Source: CAIOHW01 sp046317855
Lineage (GTDB): Bacteria; Bdellovibrionota; UBA1018
Reading direction: 5' to 3'
Length of the DNA: 10,646 nucleotides
Assembly: GCA_046317855.1 (NCBI GenBank)
Contig: JBKCVM010000110.1
Coordinates: forward strand, 1-10,646
The first letter of the stretch is position 1. The number at the start of each line of letters is the position of its first letter. Positions 6,974-10,646 of this stretch are shown one piece after another. Position numbers and translations under genes: made by a program. The notes under the pieces are model-generated. The model was given only the letters and a program-made list of their open reading frames with translations. It did not search any database and had not been told where the DNA came from.

Positions 6974-8404
6974 TCACTGAGCCACAAGGTCAAGCTCACT
7001 TTGAATAGCTGAGAGCAAGGCCGGAGAAGAATTCTTTTGGAGCGTTTCGGTCTTCAGGCATTGGCCAGGCCCAGGAACTGGAAAGAGGCGAACCGCCTCC
7101 TCGTAGTTTCGCGATAGAGTGATTTCTGCTTCCTGGGTTTTGTCCTCAGGATTTCCGGCAACGGAGGTTGTGATTACAGTTGCGGCGGCCCCGAGCCCTA
7201 TGGCCTTGATCGTAGTCTGCACGCTCTCAGAAACGCCTCTGGTCGAGGTCTCGCTGTTTTGAGAGGCGGATTGGGGTTTGGATGGGGCGATTTGCGTCGG
7301 TTGGGTGAGCTGGATCTGGGGTGCTGCTCGTTCCGAGATCAAATCAGCGATCTTTTGGACGGAAGGGACAATCGTCTCTCTGAATGCTTGAGCCTCGGCT
7401 GAGTCAGAGATCTGGGCGTGGGTGAGCGCAGGTTCGATTGAGTCTTGAAGGCTGAGTCCCTGTTGGGACTGAAGCTCGACGAGCTCCTCATAGAATCGCT
7501 TCAACTTCAGGATGACCTCTTCTGGGCCTGAGTTACCAAAAGGTAGAATGCCCTTTTGAGACTGAGGTTGGGCATATTTCCCCAAAGGGGGGCTCACGTA
7601 TGCCGAATAGATAATTTTGTGTAATGCATCCGGGTTAAAGTCATTTCCTGTTGCTTGCAGGAGCGCACTCAGGGTTTCCATTAAGGCGCTGGGATGTCGA
7701 AGCGCCTCGGTAGGTCTGATGTCAAAGACAAGTTTTTCTGCCTTTTTTGAGTCGAGCACACCTTGGTAAACCAGTTTGCTGATTTGTTTGCCAAGCTGCG
7801 AGGCTTGCGCTCGTCCCTCAGGAGTAGCCCCAGCGCGGTTGCGCAAGAACTCATCAGTAATTTTCAATGTTTCAAAGAGTCGTTGACGCCGATATTTTTC
7901 TTCTGGTTTTGGAATGAAGTCATCGAGAGTGGCAAAGCGTTTCTTTCCGAGCCTGCGTAAGACGTTCAGCTCATCTGCTGTGAGTGCTTCAGTTGATTCG
8001 TCAAGCCGACGCCCTAAAAGTTGAAGAAGAGCCTCATCTTCTCTGATCTCGTTTGGGCGGAGCGATCTGAGGGCTGTCAGGATCTCTTTCGATTCTTGAA
8101 AGGTTTGTTTTGAGATTGAGCCTGCAGGTACCAATTGCTTCGCAATCCAGTCGACAGCAGGCTGGACACCTTGTCTTAGAAGCTTGAACCAAAGGGTTGG
8201 ATCAGTGCGCTCAAAGGATTCTGTAAACAATGGAGGCTGAGAATTGTCCCTGCACTCGGCCGATCGATCTGTTTTGTTAAGGCGTTCAAACTCATAGAGT
8301 TGATCTAGGATCTTTGACCAATTCTCATTTGCACTCGTGTTGAGCGAAAGGGTGAGCCCGGCTACCAGCAGGAGCGGCAAGCGTTGTAAAAGTCTCTTAT
8401 CCAT
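6974..8404 (-). CDS. exported helical protein of unknown function
   Basis: I do not recognise the family. From ATG 8404 the protein has 476 residues and opens with a typical signal peptide: basic MDKRLLQR, hydrophobic LPLLLVAGLTLSL, then NTSA before NENW, a plausible signal peptidase I site, so it should reach the periplasm or beyond. A longer frame opens at TTG 8485 but would bury the signal peptide and has no ribosome-binding site. ATG 8404 instead overlaps the upstream stop by 8 nt (ATGGATAA), a classic coupling arrangement. The mature part is mostly charged helices, then a Gln/Pro/Ser-rich linker (roughly 365-395) and a short Ala/Gly/Thr-rich hydrophobic stretch, IKAIGLGAAATVITTSVAG (about 399-417), which could be a membrane or packing helix. 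Cysteines are few (near 51 and 449). It ends at TGA 6974-6976, after which the frame remains open for 181 more codons. Confidence 0.8.
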   Translation of the reverse strand: MDKRLLQRLPLLLVAGLTLSLNTSANENWSKILDQLYEFERLNKTDRSAECRDNSQPPLFTESFERTDPTLWFKLLRQGVQPAVDWIAKQLVPAGSISKQTFQESKEILTALRSLRPNEIREDEALLQLLGRRLDESTEALTADELNVLRRLGKKRFATLDDFIPKPEEKYRRQRLFETLKITDEFLRNRAGATPEGRAQASQLGKQISKLVYQGVLDSKKAEKLVFDIRPTEALRHPSALMETLSALLQATGNDFNPDALHKIIYSAYVSPPLGKYAQPQSQKGILPFGNSGPEEVILKLKRFYEELVELQSQQGLSLQDSIEPALTHAQISDSAEAQAFRETIVPSVQKIADLISERAAPQIQLTQPTQIAPSKPQSASQNSETSTRGVSESVQTTIKAIGLGAAATVITTSVAGNPEDKTQEAEITLSRNYEEAVRLFPVPGPGQCLKTETLQKNSSPALLSAIQSELDLVAQ

Positions 8405-8672
8405 CCGACTGCTTTCTGGGTCTGCGCCTGATGAGTCCGCTGAAATGCGGACCAGTGGGAGTGTTTCTCTGATCGGTTGTTCCAAGGTGACTCAGAGGAA
8501 GCCTGAGTGTCCCTTGAGGCGGGGTAGGGTCTTTGTGGCTACGGATCTCGGTAAGGGTCGGAAAAGGCTTGGGGGCCTCAAGCCGAGGGATCGAGATTCC
8601 AGAGCGTTCAAGTCTCCGAGTCTTGAGCTCTTCAGGGGTCAGGATCTTGCTTTTTGTTTTTTCTGAGTCCAT
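8397..8672 (-). CDS. small Pro/Arg-rich protein, unknown function
   Basis: 91 residues, no recognised family. It is hydrophilic and rich in Pro, Arg, Lys and Thr (TPEELKTRRLERSG, RLEAPKPFPTL, KDPTPPQGT, LIRRRPRKQ), probably disordered, without signal peptide or membrane segment. Reality is supported by position: it fits exactly between the membrane-protein gene (38-nt gap) and the exported-protein gene (8-nt overlap at ATGGATAA), and a TATAAT lies just ahead of its ATG. The ATG has no ribosome-binding site, so translation may be leaderless or coupled. Its reading frame is overlapped by a long antisense frame on the other strand, which I regard as a shadow. Confidence 0.6.
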   Translation of the reverse strand: MDSEKTKSKILTPEELKTRRLERSGISIPRLEAPKPFPTLTEIRSHKDPTPPQGTLRLPLSHLGTTDQRNTPTGPHFSGLIRRRPRKQSDG

Positions 8673-8680
8673 TGGTGTGG

Positions 8681-8686
8681 ATTATA
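8681..8686 (-). promoter_or_regulatory. candidate -10 box giving a leaderless transcript
   Basis: Perfect TATAAT on the minus strand in an AT-rich 38-nt gap. The next bases are CCACACCA and then ATG, so a start seven or eight bases downstream of the box falls on or next to the ATG at 8672. A -35 is poor: GAGACA lies 20 nt upstream, too far for an ideal spacer. Confidence 0.4.
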
Positions 8687-8710
8687 TAGTTTTTGTTTTT
8701 TGCTTTTGTC

Positions 8711-10646
8711 TCATCGCGTGAGTCTTGCCAATCGTTTTGCAACGAGCCATTCATCAAATTCAGAGAGATTGCGATAGCCTCGTAGACTTTTTTCTACCTC
8801 TAGGAGGGCCGCCTTAAGTCCAGGGCTTTGAAAAGCCGTTTTTTGGATTTCTCCGCCGCTTCTGATGAGTTGATCAACGGCGTCTTCGCTAGAGAGTTTG
8901 AGGGCCGAGGCAAGCTCTCTTCGAATCGTAAGCCAGCGGTTTGTCCCTTGGGTGCCTGACGCCATGAGGTTAGCCTTGAGTGCTGAGGCCAGCCCACTGG
9001 CATTTCTGCCTGGCCCTGTTTTGATCGGAGAACTGATTCCTAATTTGGCAAGAAGGGCCTTCCTGGCTTGAGCAACCTCTTTCAGGTCAAGCACTCGAGT
9101 TCCCAATCCAGGAATCCCGTCAATCGTGACGGTCGCTAGCCAATCTATTTTTCTGCGGGGGAGTTCTTCAATCAAATTTGAAAAGAGCTCGTTTTTGTCT
9201 TTGAATAAGGATTCGAGATTCGAATTCTTTTTTAGTCCGCTCAGAAGGTCATCGATCGTGGCAACGAGATCGCTAGCGCGTGCGGTGCCTTTTCTGCGCC
9301 AATCCATGATCCCATTGAGCCCAGTCAGATCGAGATCCGGTCCAGGCGTCAGGCGCCCTGCTTTACGGCTGAGGCGACTCCGGATTCCGGTTAAGAACTC
9401 TTCTAGCTCTGTAGGGTTGTTTTTAAAGAGTTGAGCATACACCCGTGCCGAGTCACTGACGACTTGATCGGAGTCTTTTACCTTGAGTGCGATTGGCCTT
9501 AAGGACTCTTCCAGTACCTGTTCTCTAAATGCTTGGGGATCGAGGGCCTTATCTTTAAGTTTACGTTGTCCAAACAAATACTCTGCCTTGATCACCTCGG
9601 CGTCTTGAGTGCCCCTACGAGCCAATTCCAGGAGGGATTTCTTTTCAGCAGCGCTGATGCCTGGCCTCGAAGCGCGAATGAGTGCTCCGGTTGCTCGAGA
9701 GGCAGCATGCAAGCTGATGGCTGCAGGTTTGATCATGGAGAGTGAAAAGAAAATATTTGCACCCACACCCCAGGTCTTAATGGAGGTGAGCTCACTTTGA
9801 AGTTGCTCCACGCTTTGGTCATCGGTGAGTTGCTGGTCTTTAAAACTCTGGGCAGTTTGCAGACGTTGCTTGGCCGCAGGGAGTTCTTTGATCATTCGTC
9901 TAGGCATTTCTACTCCGCCTAAACCTGCTCCGCCAATGACGAGAGCGCCAGCAGTGATCGATCCAGCGGTGCCTATGGCCGGAAGCGCAAAAAGACCGGC
10001 TCCGCTTGTGGCAAAAGTCAAAAGCAGGGTGCCCCCAATGAATAATGCCATCGAAAGAAGGCCCAGCTTTAGATCGCTCCAATCTCGATCGGTCATTCGA
10101 TCCAGTTCGGTCTGAAGCTCGGGCGGGAGCGACTGGAGGCCAAGCTGCTGATTCAACATGTTTTGGGCCTTGAGCGTCGACAGCACCAGGGTCTTGATCT
10201 GCTCTTGATCGTCGGATTTTAAGTTACAGAGTTTGGTCAGGAGTAGCTCTAGAGCAGCTTGTTTTTTAAATGATGCTTGTCGAATGACTTCTCGCAGGAG
10301 CGGAGTCTTGAGGGTTTTATCTAACTCAAGCAGCGTTTCTCGAGCATCTTGCCTTGGATCAATTGTAGAATCACCCTCCAGAAACTGTTCGTGATACCGC
10401 TCATAGAGTTGATCCTGTTTTTCAGAATCGTTTTTGGCATTGAAAATTTGTTGTAGCAGTTGTCCTTTTTCACCGATCGAAGGGGTTTGAGTCGTAGCCT
10501 GAGAAGGAGTGCTCGAGCTAAAAATCTGGTCTAGATATTCTGAATAGTTGATTTCTGCGTCGGATCCGAGAATGGCTGCTGCTGCTTTTTCTGCGCCCGG
10601 ACGGTCCAAGATTCGAGTCGAAGCGAGTTCTTCGATGACAGAGTAA
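8711..10646 (-). CDS. large membrane-hairpin protein of unknown function, 5' end beyond window
   Basis: The frame is open to the right edge: twelve sense codons precede TTG 10609, so the true start is probably outside the window and at least 644 residues are encoded. I do not recognise the family. Numbering from TTG 10609: an N-terminal helical, charged region with a Ser/Thr/Gln-rich stretch (about 31-43); a hydrophobic helix LGLLSMALFIGGTLLLTFA (182-200) and a Gly/Ala-rich one, GLFALPAIGTAGSITAGALVIGGAGLGG (205-232), together resembling a glycine-zipper membrane hairpin; a further moderately hydrophobic stretch GVGANIFFSLSMIKPAAISL near 280-300; then about 330 residues of mostly charged helices. 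It ends at TGA 8711-8713, 38 nt before the small Pro/Arg-rich gene, and is the first visible member of a minus-strand cluster. A structural or envelope role is plausible from the topology but not shown. Confidence 0.82.
   Translation of the reverse strand, partial: YSVIEELASTRILDRPGAEKAAAAILGSDAEINYSEYLDQIFSSSTPSQATTQTPSIGEKGQLLQQIFNAKNDSEKQDQLYERYHEQFLEGDSTIDPRQDARETLLELDKTLKTPLLREVIRQASFKKQAALELLLTKLCNLKSDDQEQIKTLVLSTLKAQNMLNQQLGLQSLPPELQTELDRMTDRDWSDLKLGLLSMALFIGGTLLLTFATSGAGLFALPAIGTAGSITAGALVIGGAGLGGVEMPRRMIKELPAAKQRLQTAQSFKDQQLTDDQSVEQLQSELTSIKTWGVGANIFFSLSMIKPAAISLHAASRATGALIRASRPGISAAEKKSLLELARRGTQDAEVIKAEYLFGQRKLKDKALDPQAFREQVLEESLRPIALKVKDSDQVVSDSARVYAQLFKNNPTELEEFLTGIRSRLSRKAGRLTPGPDLDLTGLNGIMDWRRKGTARASDLVATIDDLLSGLKKNSNLESLFKDKNELFSNLIEELPRRKIDWLATVTIDGIPGLGTRVLDLKEVAQARKALLAKLGISSPIKTGPGRNASGLASALKANLMASGTQGTNRWLTIRRELASALKLSSEDAVDQLIRSGGEIQKTAFQSPGLKAALLEVEKSLRGYRNLSEFDEWLVAKRLARLTR

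Noticed and set aside
8405..8485. Longer start (TTG 8485) for the exported protein.
   Set aside because: It has no ribosome-binding site and would place 27 polar residues ahead of a clear signal peptide; ATG 8404 overlaps the upstream stop.
8337..8666. Plus-strand frame antisense to the small Pro/Arg-rich gene.
   Set aside because: It spans parts of two minus-strand genes, has unusual composition, and has no supporting start or neighbour context.
1..10646. Mobile element, CRISPR or prophage content.
   Set aside because: No transposase, integrase, regularly spaced repeats, terminal inverted repeats or phage-like proteins were seen on either strand.

Overview
The window looks like chromosomal DNA of a Gram-negative bacterium of moderate GC content. 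The evidence is an RlmN methyltransferase with the proteobacterial-type motif set, two FAD-dependent acyl-CoA dehydrogenases, and helix-rich exported or membrane proteins of no recognised family. The overall style (orphan secreted helical proteins beside housekeeping genes) resembles Bdellovibrionota/Oligoflexia, but that is an impression and not a demonstrated match. UGA, UAG and UAA all serve as stops. No tRNA, rRNA, CRISPR array, insertion sequence, integrase or attachment site was seen.

Region 1 (1-2072, minus strand) holds two tandem acyl-CoA dehydrogenases 12 nt apart, probably one transcript running leftwards out of the window. The upstream one (909-2072) carries its catalytic Glu on helix G, as isovaleryl-CoA dehydrogenases do. 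The downstream one (896 to the edge) lacks that Glu and should use the C-terminal Glu of the short/medium-chain type. Together they suggest branched-chain or fatty acyl-CoA oxidation.

Region 2 (2077-4946, plus strand) starts divergently only a few bases from the dehydrogenase start. It encodes a cytoplasmic protein with a GH42/GH35-like beta-galactosidase architecture but no visible acid/base Asn-Glu motif, overlapping by 10 nt with an unrecognised 255-residue protein. The two are almost certainly translated from one message.

Region 3 (4947-6419, plus strand) is a 183-nt gap with a candidate promoter containing an inverted repeat, then rlmN, which has an unusual charged insertion of about 40 residues just before the radical-SAM cysteines.

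Region 4 (6428-10646, minus strand, convergent with rlmN) is a compact cluster of unknown genes. In transcription order they are: a large protein with a glycine-rich membrane hairpin (5' end outside the window), a 91-residue Pro/Arg-rich protein possibly made from a leaderless message, an exported 476-residue helical protein, and a downstream reading frame lying in the same frame as the exported protein and separated from it by a single TGA. Spacing and an 8-nt start/stop overlap indicate co-expression. This cluster is the most likely place for an undescribed envelope-related function, and the TGA junction is the most puzzling local feature.
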